A stretch of 34,782 nucleotides of DNA from Clostridia bacterium (GTDB lineage: Bacteria > Bacillota > Clostridia > Oscillospirales > CAG-272), in the NCBI GenBank assembly GCA_017483195.1, contig JAFULR010000001.1, positions 1 through 34,782 on the forward strand, written 5' to 3'. Every line of letters begins with the position of its first letter. Positions within the stretch are counted from its first letter, which is position 1. A program made the position numbers and the translations under genes. This document shows, one piece after another, positions 15,719-22,726 of the stretch. The notes beneath the pieces are model-generated. The model was given only the letters and a program-made list of their open reading frames with translations. It did not search any database and was not told the DNA's origin.

Positions 15719-16163
15719 AGTTTCCGCCTCCCAAAACCAAATGGATGAGCTTCTCGGAGCGCTTTTAAGCAACCCCTCAGCGCTGTCAAAAATCGATGAA
15801 ATACTGAAAAAACACGGAATAGCGCAAAATCAAAACGATGGGATAAATTCACCACAAAATGAGATTTTTGAGGCGGATCGCATACAATCTGACGAAAATT
15901 TACCCAATAATAAAGAAAGCTCCCCCACTTTTTCAAATAACAAAAGCGGAGAGCCTTCAACAGCCCCGTCCGGAATTTTATCCCTTTTGCCTAAAAATCT
16001 GCCTTCAGCCGATCCTCGCCAAACCGCGCTTCTGCTCGCAATAAAGCCCTATCTTTCCCCCAAACGCGCGGAGCTTATCGACGGCTTTTTAAAATTTGAG
16101 CGACTTAGCTCCTTACTTAAAAATCTTAATTTGGGAGGTGCTAATGTATTACAGGAAAAATAG
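15711..16163 (+). CDS. Uncharacterised protein, second of three-gene cluster
   Basis: A 150-aa protein with two helical ends and a disordered middle. Residues 1-40 (MDELLGALLSNPSALSKIDEILKKHGI) resemble the helical pattern of the upstream gene product; residues 41-95 are Asn/Ser/Pro-rich and probably unstructured; residues 96-150 (DPRQTALLLAIKPYLSPKRAELIDGFLKFERLSSLLKNL) form an amphipathic helical hairpin that looks like the conserved part. Start ATG 15711 has GGAGG 7-8 nt upstream and overlaps the previous stop by 8 nt; an earlier in-frame ATG at 15615 lies deep inside the first gene and is rejected. It has no known domain that I can name. Confidence 0.78.
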   Translation: MSEVSASQNQMDELLGALLSNPSALSKIDEILKKHGIAQNQNDGINSPQNEIFEADRIQSDENLPNNKESSPTFSNNKSGEPSTAPSGILSLLPKNLPSADPRQTALLLAIKPYLSPKRAELIDGFLKFERLSSLLKNLNLGGANVLQEK

Positions 16164-16440
16164 CGGTATGACTCTCACAGTGCCGAAAAACTACGGCGGA
16201 AATGCTTTTCGCGCGGAGTCGGATGACGAACAAAATTGTCGCATCGATCCCCCGGAGTCTCCGACCGATAAAGTCGAGAAAAAGTGTAAAACCGAATCAT
16301 CCAACGATATAGTAACGTCCCTTATTTCCGGGATATCCGCAGAGGATATGCTTCTTCTCGGGCTTATTTTTATAATCCATCAGGAAAACCCAAATGACAG
16401 CGCGCTTATACTGCTTCTCATACTTCTTTTGGCAAAATAA
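16144..16440 (+). CDS. Small protein with hydrophobic C-terminus, third of cluster
   Basis: A 98-aa protein. Residues 1-65 are polar and probably disordered. From about 66 it becomes hydrophobic: 'DMLLLGLIFIIHQENPNDSALILLLILLLAK', that is two Leu/Ile-rich segments separated by a polar loop (HQENPND), like a short re-entrant or tail-anchored membrane hairpin. GGGAGG lies 5-6 nt before the ATG, and the gene overlaps the previous one by 20 nt. Tight overlap of all three genes implies equimolar synthesis and a complex that this protein could tether to a membrane. Function unknown; sporulation is only a guess from the type of organism. Confidence 0.78.
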   Translation: MYYRKNSGMTLTVPKNYGGNAFRAESDDEQNCRIDPPESPTDKVEKKCKTESSNDIVTSLISGISAEDMLLLGLIFIIHQENPNDSALILLLILLLAK

Positions 16441-16442
16441 AG

Positions 16443-16469
16443 AATCCCACGGCTTGCCGTGGGATTTTT
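16443..16469 (+). terminator. Intrinsic terminator of the three-gene cluster
   Basis: Perfect 10-bp stem AATCCCACGG/CCGTGGGATT, loop CTTG, followed by TTTA. It may also serve the convergent gene on the minus strand, whose tail reads CTTTATTTT. Confidence 0.88.
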
Positions 16470-16484
16470 ATAGTTATTTACGAT

Positions 16485-17570
16485 TTACTTAAGAGTGTTA
16501 TACTCGTATCCGTAAGTGCCGAAGCCCGTTGTGAGCTTACCGAAAAGGTACTTGTTGCAAGCGGATTCACAGAATACGATTATTCTTCCGTCAAGGCAAA
16601 CGAGCTCCTCGCTCATGGGAGGCGCAACTACCGTATCAACAAGGCAGGAGGAGTCGAGATAGTAAAGCTTAACATCAAAGCTGAAATCCTCATCATATCT
16701 TTCCGCGTTTGCATCCTCAAGGTCGCCATAGGTAATTGTACCCTCATATTTGTGTGTTTCACCGCCCTGAACCTTGGAAAGATCGTAGAAGAAGAGATTT
16801 GATGTAGCAAGTCCCCAAGAGGAGGATACTACCATCTGACCGTCGGGAGTGATGCAAACACCCTGGATCATATGTCTTGCGGATATGATCGCAACGGGAG
16901 TGGATACGATACCGAACTGTGCATCCGCGCTAAGCTCGAAAACAGTCATGACAGAGGTGTTCTCGTCACCTGCGGGAGTTGTAAATCTCTCGTGATCGGG
17001 TGTTACGTAAACTGTTTCGTCCTTGTGATAAGAGCCTGCAAGGATGTATCTCTTGCCGTCACCGCCGTCAAACGCGTGAACGTGCGCGGGAGAGTTGTAG
17101 GTCTTAACAGTTCCCTGCATAGTAGCCTTTCCGCCCTTACCTGCAAGAACCTCGGACATAAGAAACACGTCAAGTCCGTGGCTGTCCTCGCCCGTAACGT
17201 AAACGTAGTCGCCATATACCTCGATACCGCCCGTGTGGTCGGTATAGGGAGTGCCGTCCGCATTATAAAGTCTTACAAAATCAACGTTGCCCTCTTCGTC
17301 TCTGAAATATACTCTTGACGCGATATCATCGCCAAGCTCACCGAGAATGGGCTTGCCCATATATCCCGTGAAGAAGAATGTCTTGCTGCCCTCTTCGTAG
17401 GTCATACCCTGGGGAACGAAGTTGGAATCAACTACACCGGGGGTTGCGAATACCGGATCCGAATTGTTATAGAATTCTGCCGCGCCTATGTAGTCGTAGA
17501 GCTTGAAGCCAAGCACTGCGACAAGGAGAATTCCAAGAAGGATTGCCAATGCGATCAATACGTGTTTCAT
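16485..17570 (-). CDS. Membrane-anchored propeller-like extracytoplasmic protein
   Basis: A 361-aa protein with an N-terminal hydrophobic segment (residues 4-27, preceded by Lys, no lipobox Cys), so it is a signal-anchored or secreted protein. The rest has recurring beta-strand pairs such as 'GGIEVYGDYVYVTGED', 'HVHAFDGGDGKRYILAGSY', 'IQGVCITPDGQMVVSSSWG' and 'EELVCLDGRIIVFCESA', suggesting a beta-propeller of the kind seen in lactonase-like or sugar-binding proteins. I cannot name a family or catalytic residues. It is the last gene after trxA (29-nt gap, GGAG 8-9 nt before ATG), so thioredoxin and this exported protein may be co-transcribed. Four cysteines near the C-terminus might form disulfides. 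Confidence 0.75.
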   Translation of the reverse strand: MKHVLIALAILLGILLVAVLGFKLYDYIGAAEFYNNSDPVFATPGVVDSNFVPQGMTYEEGSKTFFFTGYMGKPILGELGDDIASRVYFRDEEGNVDFVRLYNADGTPYTDHTGGIEVYGDYVYVTGEDSHGLDVFLMSEVLAGKGGKATMQGTVKTYNSPAHVHAFDGGDGKRYILAGSYHKDETVYVTPDHERFTTPAGDENTSVMTVFELSADAQFGIVSTPVAIISARHMIQGVCITPDGQMVVSSSWGLATSNLFFYDLSKVQGGETHKYEGTITYGDLEDANAERYDEDFSFDVKLYYLDSSCLVDTVVAPPMSEELVCLDGRIIVFCESACNKYLFGKLTTGFGTYGYEYNTLK

Positions 17571-17599
17571 AATAAATCTCCTTTTTTCTTTCTAGATTA

Positions 17600-17905
17600 T
17601 TAAAGAGCAAAATCCTCAAGCTCCTCAAGATCAAGCGTGCCAACGTTTTTCTTCACGGGCTCGCCGTCCTTGAAAAGAATGATGGTGGGAATGCTCATAA
17701 TGCCGTATCTTCTTGCGATCTCGCCGTGCTGGTCAACGTCGATCTTTACGCAAGCAATTTCATCGTGATCACCCGCGAACTCATCAAACGTGGGAGCAAA
17801 CATTCTGCAAGGGCCGCACCATGTTGCAAAAAAGTCAACAATCACGGGTTTCTCGCTCTTAAGAAGAGCATCAAATTCTTCAACGTTCTGAATTATGTGT
17901 GCCAT
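17600..17905 (-). CDS. trxA: Thioredoxin
   Basis: A 101-aa thioredoxin of standard length. The redox site is WCGPC (residues 29-33, catalytic C30 and C33), followed by the cis-proline SIPT (about 76) and the C-terminal 'LFKDGEPVKKNVGTLDLEEL'. It reduces disulfides of cytoplasmic proteins using thioredoxin reductase, which is not in this window. GAAAGGAAA precedes the ATG. Upstream lies dispersed element B, and no clear promoter is seen in the nearest 40 nt, so its promoter may lie within the element or further upstream. Confidence 0.97.
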   Translation of the reverse strand: MAHIIQNVEEFDALLKSEKPVIVDFFATWCGPCRMFAPTFDEFAGDHDEIACVKIDVDQHGEIARRYGIMSIPTIILFKDGEPVKKNVGTLDLEELEDFAL

Positions 17906-17944
17906 ATTTTCGTATTTCCTTTCAATGTTTAGTTAGTTGGGTTT

Positions 17945-18500
17945 TGGATTGTTCTTTTTTGAAAAAAAGAACCAAAAAACTTTTATGGAGCTTTGCCCGG
18001 TAGCCGTTTAGTGAGTGCTAAACCGACTTGATCCGCGCAAATTAAAGGATGCCGACTCCGTTAGGAGTCATCCTCGAGCGTAGCGAAGGATCTTGGCATC
18101 CTTCATAACGATTTTGCAAGCAAAATCTGTAATTTGCTACACCCATTATAGAAGGTGTGTTCGCGCAAGCCTTAAGTCAGCACTAAAAGTTAGTAAATTT
18201 TAGAAAAATCAAATCCCCGGATTTGATTTTTCGTAGTTTTGAAGTAGCAATACCGACTATCGTGCTTGCACGTAAGGGCGGCATTGATGCTTCAAAACCG
18301 CCGATCGCTCGCGATTTGGCGAAAATTTACGCGGATTTAGTCTATACTCCGCGCAAGATCCTTCGAAGTTATGCCGAAGGCATCACTTCTCTTGACGCGC
18401 GGGTTAATAATCAGCACAAACCAAGCGATTGTTTTGCCCCGCTTTTTCAAAAGCGGGCGCCCAAGCGGCGTAGGGGTTCCCCGAAGCGAATGTAATGAGC
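17945..18500. repeat. Dispersed structured element, copy B
   Basis: Fills most of the 630-nt gap between the second metallophosphoesterase and trxA; no gene is present. It is colinear with copy A: the 5' hairpin at 17952-17973, TGCTAAACC, a variable helix AGGATGCC/GGCATCCT (18047-18102), GATTTTGC/GCAAAATC, TGTAATTTGCTACA, GTAAATTTTAG, AAAAATCAAATCC/GGATTTGATTTTT (18204-18231), GTAGTTTTGAAG...CTTCAAAAC, CGTGC/GCACG (18261-18272), a CGCCGATCGC helix (18299-18321), ACAAACCAAGCGA and CCCGCTTTT/AAAAGCGGG. The loop of the variable helix carries a GTCATCCTCGAGCGTAGCGA unit like the one at 3932. As written it is antisense to the flanking genes. Confidence 0.7.
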
Positions 18501-18535
18501 TTTGGGGGTTTCCGTATTGAGCGGTTCAAAGAAAA

Positions 18536-19087
18536 CTAATTATTATCAATTCTCTTAATGACCTCACCGTCATCGAGGCGCTTAATTTCAAAGACACCGT
18601 CCTCATACACCATATATGAGCGAGGATTGTTTTCTTTTGGATACGTGGTAGAGCCGGGGTTCAGATATAGGTTTCCCTTTCCGAATTTTTCTATGCAGAG
18701 AACGTGAGTATGACCGTGAATAAGGATCTCACCCTCCCTGAGATTTCCGGGGCTTTGCGTATTTATTTTGTGCCCGTGGGTAAGAAGCATGGAAAATCCG
18801 TCAACCATCAGATAGGCATATTCCGCCATTATAGGAAAATCAAGCACCATCTGATCAACCTCGGCGTCACAGTTTCCGCGCACGCAGAGGAGCTTGTCGC
18901 GATTTTCATTAAGAAGCTTGATAACGGATTTCGGATCGTAAGTACCCGTAAGCTCGTTACGCGGGCCAAAATAGAGCAGATCGCCGAGAAGCACGAGCTT
19001 TTGCGCTCCCTCTTGCTCAAAGATATCAAAAACCTGCTTGGCGCGAAGAAAGTCGCCGTGAATATCCGAAGCAAACATCAATTTCAT
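18536..19087 (-). CDS. YfcE-type phosphodiesterase
   Basis: A 183-aa calcineurin-like metallophosphoesterase. Motifs SDIHGD (about residues 7-12), LLGDLLYFGPRN, VRGNCDAEV, LTHGHK, IHGHTHV and NPGSTTYPKE are in family order; 'GDLLYFGPRN' and 'NPGST..PK' are closer to E. coli YfcE than to the paralogue at 13812-14360. ATG 19087 is chosen because AAAGGA lies 11 nt upstream and the fold begins there; the longer frame to 19129 reads through a terminator hairpin. It follows efp and the Asp/Cys protein but after a terminator, so expression may depend on read-through. Confidence 0.9.
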   Translation of the reverse strand: MKLMFASDIHGDFLRAKQVFDIFEQEGAQKLVLLGDLLYFGPRNELTGTYDPKSVIKLLNENRDKLLCVRGNCDAEVDQMVLDFPIMAEYAYLMVDGFSMLLTHGHKINTQSPGNLREGEILIHGHTHVLCIEKFGKGNLYLNPGSTTYPKENNPRSYMVYEDGVFEIKRLDDGEVIKRIDNN

Positions 19088-19108
19088 AAACAAAATATCC
19101 TTTCGGGC

Positions 19109-19142
19109 AAAAATCGGAGAAATCCGCAAAGATTTCTCCGAT
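19109..19142 (-). terminator. Intrinsic terminator after the Asp/Cys protein gene
   Basis: Perfect 12-bp stem ATCGGAGAAATC/GATTTCTCCGAT with a 6-nt loop; on the minus strand a five-T tail follows. Confidence 0.82.
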
Positions 19143-19179
19143 CAAGCTTTAATTTAACCGTTCGCTTTCGCGGACAATA

Positions 19180-19665
19180 TTATTCCTCGTTCTCTTCGTC
19201 CTCATCAACAAACTCGCAGGTGAACTTCTCACCGCAAGCGGGACAAGCAAGGTTTTCAGGGTCGATGGTTTCGTCGAAGCATACAACCTCTCCGCAAGAG
19301 GGGCATTCTACCTCAAAAAACATATCGTCGCAATCACAGTCGCAATCGCAGTCGTCATCACAATCGCATTCGCAATCGCAATCACCGAACTCGCATTCGT
19401 CGCAGTCGCCGTCGCAATCGCAGTTTTCGCAATCGCCGTCGCATTCCTCATCAAGGAAATCCTCAACGTCTGCAAGATCCTCGTCAAGCTCCTCAACGTA
19501 GTCCTGGAGATCAACGATATCCTCGTTTATTGCCTCAACCTCGTCAGCGATATCGGAAACGAGATCAAGAAGAGCCGCAAGAACCTTACCCTCAGCAGTT
19601 GTCTTATCAAAATCAACGCCGTCAGCAAGTCCGCGAAGATAAGCAGCCTTTTCGAAAAGTGTCAT
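19180..19665 (-). CDS. CD1247-like acidic protein with Asp-Cys repeat and zinc ribbon
   Basis: A 161-aa very acidic protein with three parts. Residues 1-70 match the CD1247 N-terminal pattern (FEKAAYLRGLADGVDFD... then an acidic coiled coil VEAINEDIVDLQDYVEELDEDLADVEDF). Residues 75-112 hold 14 cysteines alternating with Asp and Glu, ending in a run of Asp-Cys pairs. Residues 121-150 form a zinc ribbon: CPSC at 121-124 and CPAC at 141-144. The Asp-Cys stretch is unusual and could bind several soft metal ions; it has no signal peptide, so it acts in the cytoplasm. It follows efp by 32 nt with AAAGGAG before the ATG. The family function is unknown. Confidence 0.85.
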   Translation of the reverse strand: MTLFEKAAYLRGLADGVDFDKTTAEGKVLAALLDLVSDIADEVEAINEDIVDLQDYVEELDEDLADVEDFLDEECDGDCENCDCDGDCDECEFGDCDCECDCDDDCDCDCDCDDMFFEVECPSCGEVVCFDETIDPENLACPACGEKFTCEFVDEDEENEE

Positions 19666-19697
19666 AATAATTCTCCTTTCAATAAATAGCTTTTAAA

Positions 19698-20258
19698 TTA
19701 AGCGCGGGAGAGATATTCACCCGTTCTTGTGTCGATCTTAAGAACCTCACCCTCATTGATGAAGAGCGGAACCTTAATTACCGCACCTGTTTCAAGAGTA
19801 GCGGGCTTAAGTGTGTTTGTAGCTGTGTTGCCTGCAAAGCCGGGGTCTGTCTGAGCAACAGCAAGCTCAACGAATGTGGGGGGCTCAACGCTGAATACGT
19901 TGCCCTTGTAGGAAATGATCTTAACCATCATCTCTTCCTTAACGAACTTGAAGCTTTCGCCAAGCTTGTCTGCGTTAAGAGGAAGCATATCGAATGTTTC
20001 CATATCCATAAAGTAGTAAAGATCTCCGTCCGTGTAGGAATACTGCATATCCTTTCTGTCGATATGAGCGTTCTCAAATTTGTCGGTGGGGTTGAAGGAT
20101 CTTTCAACAACGCCGCCTGTGATGACGTTTTTCATCTTTGTTCTAACGAAAGCAGCGCCTTTACCGGGCTTTACGTGCTGAAACTCAACAACCTGCCAAA
20201 CAGTACCGTCACCCATATCAAAGGTTACGCCGTTTCTGAAATCGCCAGCCATAATCAT
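19698..20258 (-). CDS. efp: Translation elongation factor P
   Basis: A 186-aa EF-P with the three expected beta-barrel domains. It relieves ribosome stalling at polyproline. The domain I loop [12 protein letters not shown] carries the modifiable lysine of the PGKG tip; '[30 protein letters not shown]' and the C-terminal '[25 protein letters not shown]' are standard. No modification genes (epmA/B, ymfI) are in the window. The first ATG (20258) is supported by GGAGG 10 nt upstream; a second ATG two codons later is less well placed. It has a consensus promoter and leads the minus-strand group. Confidence 0.97.
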   Translation of the reverse strand: MIMAGDFRNGVTFDMGDGTVWQVVEFQHVKPGKGAAFVRTKMKNVITGGVVERSFNPTDKFENAHIDRKDMQYSYTDGDLYYFMDMETFDMLPLNADKLGESFKFVKEEMMVKIISYKGNVFSVEPPTFVELAVAQTDPGFAGNTATNTLKPATLETGAVIKVPLFINEGEVLKIDTRTGEYLSRA

Positions 20259-20303
20259 AATAAAATTACCTCCATAATGCGTGTTCGCATAGTTTTACAA
20301 TTT

Positions 20304-20332
20304 ATTATAAAACATTTTTTTCTGTTTTGCAA
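20304..20332 (-). promoter_or_regulatory. Sigma-A-type promoter for efp
   Basis: Minus strand TTGCAA (20327-20332), a 17-bp spacer, and TATAAT (20304-20309). Confidence 0.82.
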
Positions 20333-20408
20333 GAGTTTTTTTGCAAAATATAAATTTTTTTCAAACTTTATAAATTTTTGAAATCAAAAAGCATCTTTTG
20401 GGGCTTTT

Positions 20409-20437
20409 TTGACAAATCAATTATGATATTATATATT
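20409..20437 (+). promoter_or_regulatory. Distal promoter P1 of the yicC-spoVM cluster
   Basis: TTGACA (20409-20414), a 17-bp spacer, and TATATT (20432-20437). Confidence 0.75.
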
Positions 20438-20453
20438 ATAATTAAAAAAACAG

Positions 20454-20482
20454 TTGACAAATGCGCGCAAATGTATTAAAAT
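20454..20482 (+). promoter_or_regulatory. Proximal promoter P2 of the yicC-spoVM cluster
   Basis: TTGACA (20454-20459), a 17-bp spacer, and TAAAAT (20477-20482), 45 bp after P1. Two near-consensus promoters in tandem suggest strong constitutive transcription of the housekeeping cluster. Confidence 0.82.
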
Positions 20483-20522
20483 AAACTGAATATATATCGT
20501 TATTTTTAAGGATGATAATACT

Positions 20523-21410
20523 ATGATTAAAAGCATGACCGCATTCGGAAGACATTCCGAAGCAGTAAACAATAAGAATATCACGGTTGAGATCAAAAGC
20601 GTTAATAACCGCTATTTTGATTGTTCAACAAGAATATCAAGAAATTACTCCTTCCTTGAGGAAAAGATTAAGCCCTATCTTCAGTCCCACGGTATAAGCC
20701 GAGGAAAGGTGGACGTTTCAATTTCAATCGAGCTCGTGGGCTCAACGGATGTATCCATTTCCCTTAACGAGGAATACGCAAGGGCTTATTACGAGGCTCT
20801 CTGCCAGCTCAAGGAAAAGCTTGAGCTCCCCGGTGAGATAACCGTTGCAACGCTCCAGCGCGACTCGAATATCTTTACTCTCACAAAGGCTGAGGAGGAC
20901 GAGGAGCAGGATTGGGCGGACGTGTGCACGGTTCTCGACAAGGCTATTGAAAAGTTCATCACTGCAAGAGAGCGCGAGGGCGCAAACATCGAAGCCGATC
21001 TTCGCGCAAAGGTTGAGGGTATAAAGGAAAGGGTAAATACCGTAGAAGCTCACAGCGAGGAGGACATTGGCGCATACCGCTCCCGTCTTGAGGAAAAGCT
21101 CCGCGCGGTGCTTTCCGACAATAAGGTAACACTCGATGAAAACAGAATTCTCACAGAATGCGCGATCTTTGCCGACAGGGTGGCGGTTGACGAGGAAATA
21201 GTAAGACTCCGCTCCCACTTTAAAGCGTTTGAAGATATTCTCGCTTCAAACGAGCCCGTTGGACGTAAGCTCGACTTCCTTATGCAGGAAATGAACAGAG
21301 AGACCAACACTATAGGCTCCAAATGCTCAAATTCTTCCATAGCACACGTTGTGGTAGATATCAAATGCGAGCTTGAAAAAATAAGAGAGCAGATCCAGAA
21401 CATAGAATAA
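20523..21410 (+). CDS. YicC/YloC family endoribonuclease
   Basis: A 295-aa member of the YicC family, shown in E. coli and Bacillus to be an endoribonuclease involved in small-RNA and mRNA turnover. The N-terminal YicC domain begins [10 protein letters not shown], then '[18 protein letters not shown]'; the C-terminal DUF1732 part has '[29 protein letters not shown]' and '[22 protein letters not shown]', both diagnostic. Length is normal. It is the first gene of the cluster, 13 nt ahead of remA, as in Bacillus where yloC precedes remA. The ribosome site AAGGATG is fair. Confidence 0.96.
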   Translation: MIKSMTAFGRHSEAVNNKNITVEIKSVNNRYFDCSTRISRNYSFLEEKIKPYLQSHGISRGKVDVSISIELVGSTDVSISLNEEYARAYYEALCQLKEKLELPGEITVATLQRDSNIFTLTKAEEDEEQDWADVCTVLDKAIEKFITAREREGANIEADLRAKVEGIKERVNTVEAHSEEDIGAYRSRLEEKLRAVLSDNKVTLDENRILTECAIFADRVAVDEEIVRLRSHFKAFEDILASNEPVGRKLDFLMQEMNRETNTIGSKCSNSSIAHVVVDIKCELEKIREQIQNIE

Positions 21411-21423
21411 GGACGGTATAAAT

Positions 21424-21693
21424 ATGAAATTCATCAACATTGGCTATGGAAATATGGTTGCCGTGGAAAGGATAGTTGCAATAGCAAGCCCCGATTCCGC
21501 TCCCATCAAAAGACTTGTTCAAGATGCCAAGGAGGACGGCAGAACGATCGACGTTTCCTGCGGAAGAAGAACGAGGGCGGTAATCATCACCGACTCTGAG
21601 CACGTCATACTCTCCGCAATAGGCGCAGAAACTATAGCAAACAGAATGGACGACACCATCTACGAGGAAGAAAACGAGGAGGAAGAGGAATGA
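21424..21693 (+). CDS. remA: Extracellular matrix regulator RemA
   Basis: An 89-aa DNA-binding protein of the DUF370/RemA family, which in Bacillus activates biofilm matrix and osmoprotection genes as a ring-shaped oligomer. [20 protein letters not shown] followed by '[39 protein letters not shown]' is the family core. The C-terminal tail (EEENEEEEE) is unusually acidic compared with the core. It overlaps gmk by 4 nt (ATGA), so both are translationally coupled. Confidence 0.95.
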   Translation: MKFINIGYGNMVAVERIVAIASPDSAPIKRLVQDAKEDGRTIDVSCGRRTRAVIITDSEHVILSAIGAETIANRMDDTIYEEENEEEEE

Positions 21694-22301
21694 GACGCGG
21701 ACTTTTGATAGTTGTTTCGGGCCCCGCCGGAAGCGGTAAGGGCACGGTTAACTCCCAGCTTGTCGCAACGGGCGATTTCGTATTTTCCGTTTCCGCCACA
21801 ACACGCGCTCCGCGCCCCGGCGAGGTGAACGGTATAAATTATCACTTCATCGACCGTGAGGAATTTCAGCGCCGCATAGACGAAAACGGATTCCTTGAAT
21901 ATACAACGTACTGCGATAATTTCTACGGCACTCCCTTGAAGGAGGCAATGGCAGTTCTTGAGAGCGGTAAGAACCTCATACTCGAGATCGAATGCGACGG
22001 CGCAAAGAACGTTAAAAGGATCTTCCCCGACGCGGTTCTTATTATGCTCATCCCCCCAACGTTCGCGATCCAGGAGGAAAGACTCCGCGGACGCGGAACG
22101 GAGACCGAGGAGGTCATAAGAAAACGCCTTGAAAAGGCGAAGCGCGAAATCGAACAGATAGACGCATACGATTACATCGTTTATAATTACAACGGCGGAG
22201 CCGCGGTTGCGGTGGACGACATCAAAGCCATCGTGCGTGCAGAAAAGCTCGCTCAGCACCGTCAGCCCGATGCCGTTAAAAAATATTTTGAGCTTGATTA
22301 A
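21690..22301 (+). CDS. gmk: Guanylate kinase
   Basis: A 203-aa enzyme converting GMP and ATP to GDP and ADP. P-loop [10 protein letters not shown] (about 9-18), the GMP-binding '[20 protein letters not shown]' (about 35-54), '[13 protein letters not shown]' and '[17 protein letters not shown]' are all present. Most guanylate kinases have GKST in the P-loop; here it is GKGT, a conservative substitution. Length is typical. It sits between remA and rpoZ in the classical Firmicutes order. Confidence 0.97.
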   Translation: MRRGLLIVVSGPAGSGKGTVNSQLVATGDFVFSVSATTRAPRPGEVNGINYHFIDREEFQRRIDENGFLEYTTYCDNFYGTPLKEAMAVLESGKNLILEIECDGAKNVKRIFPDAVLIMLIPPTFAIQEERLRGRGTETEEVIRKRLEKAKREIEQIDAYDYIVYNYNGGAAVAVDDIKAIVRAEKLAQHRQPDAVKKYFELD

Positions 22302-22351
22302 ACAAAATTCAAATACATTCTAACTATTTTTTACTAAGGAGATTACAAAAA

Positions 22352-22663
22352 ATGCTTCATCCCACAATCAAAGAACTTACCAAAGACAAATACAACCGCT
22401 ATGAGCTTGCTCTCGCTACAGCTAAATGTGCTCGTATGCTTACAGACGAGTACGTTAAGCAGAGAGAAGAAGCTGAAAAGTCTATGACAGGTAACAAGGA
22501 AAGCGATCGCAACCTTATGAACAGCATCGACAAGGATCTTAAGGACGAAAAGGCTATCAAAAATGCGATCACACGCTTCCACGACGGCAGATACGAGATC
22601 TACCGCGAGGAGAAGATCGCAGCAGAAGTTGAGCAGACAGCTGAAAAGCTCATCGAGGAATAA
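22352..22663 (+). CDS. rpoZ: RNA polymerase omega subunit
   Basis: A 103-aa small RNA polymerase subunit that helps assemble the beta-prime subunit. The conserved region 'KDKYNRYELALATAKCARML' (about 12-31) and 'KDEKAIKNAITRFHDGRYEI' (about 67-86) match omega. It is longer than Bacillus omega (67 aa) because of a charged insert between the two conserved blocks and a C-terminal acidic helix. AAGGAG precedes the ATG. It follows gmk as expected. Confidence 0.9.
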   Translation: MLHPTIKELTKDKYNRYELALATAKCARMLTDEYVKQREEAEKSMTGNKESDRNLMNSIDKDLKDEKAIKNAITRFHDGRYEIYREEKIAAEVEQTAEKLIEE

Positions 22664-22676
22664 TTGACTTAAAATA

Positions 22677-22698
22677 GGCGGAGAGCATATTCTCCGCC
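22677..22698 (+). other. Hairpin between rpoZ and priA
   Basis: Perfect 8-bp inverted repeat GGCGGAGA/TCTCCGCC with a 6-nt loop and no T tail, 13 nt after the rpoZ stop. It could protect the 3' end of the upstream message or attenuate partly, but it is not a full terminator. Confidence 0.5.
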
Positions 22699-22726
22699 AC
22701 TCGTTTAATGAAGAAAGGAGAAGGTT

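Noticed and set aside
18223..18495. 90-aa plus-strand frame in element B
   Set aside because: Repeat translation; the matching stretches in A and C have different frames and stops.
18704..19501. 265-aa plus-strand frame with a Ser/Gln-rich tail
   Set aside because: Antisense of the metallophosphoesterase and of the Asp-Cys repeat, which reads as Ser-Gln repeats on the other strand.
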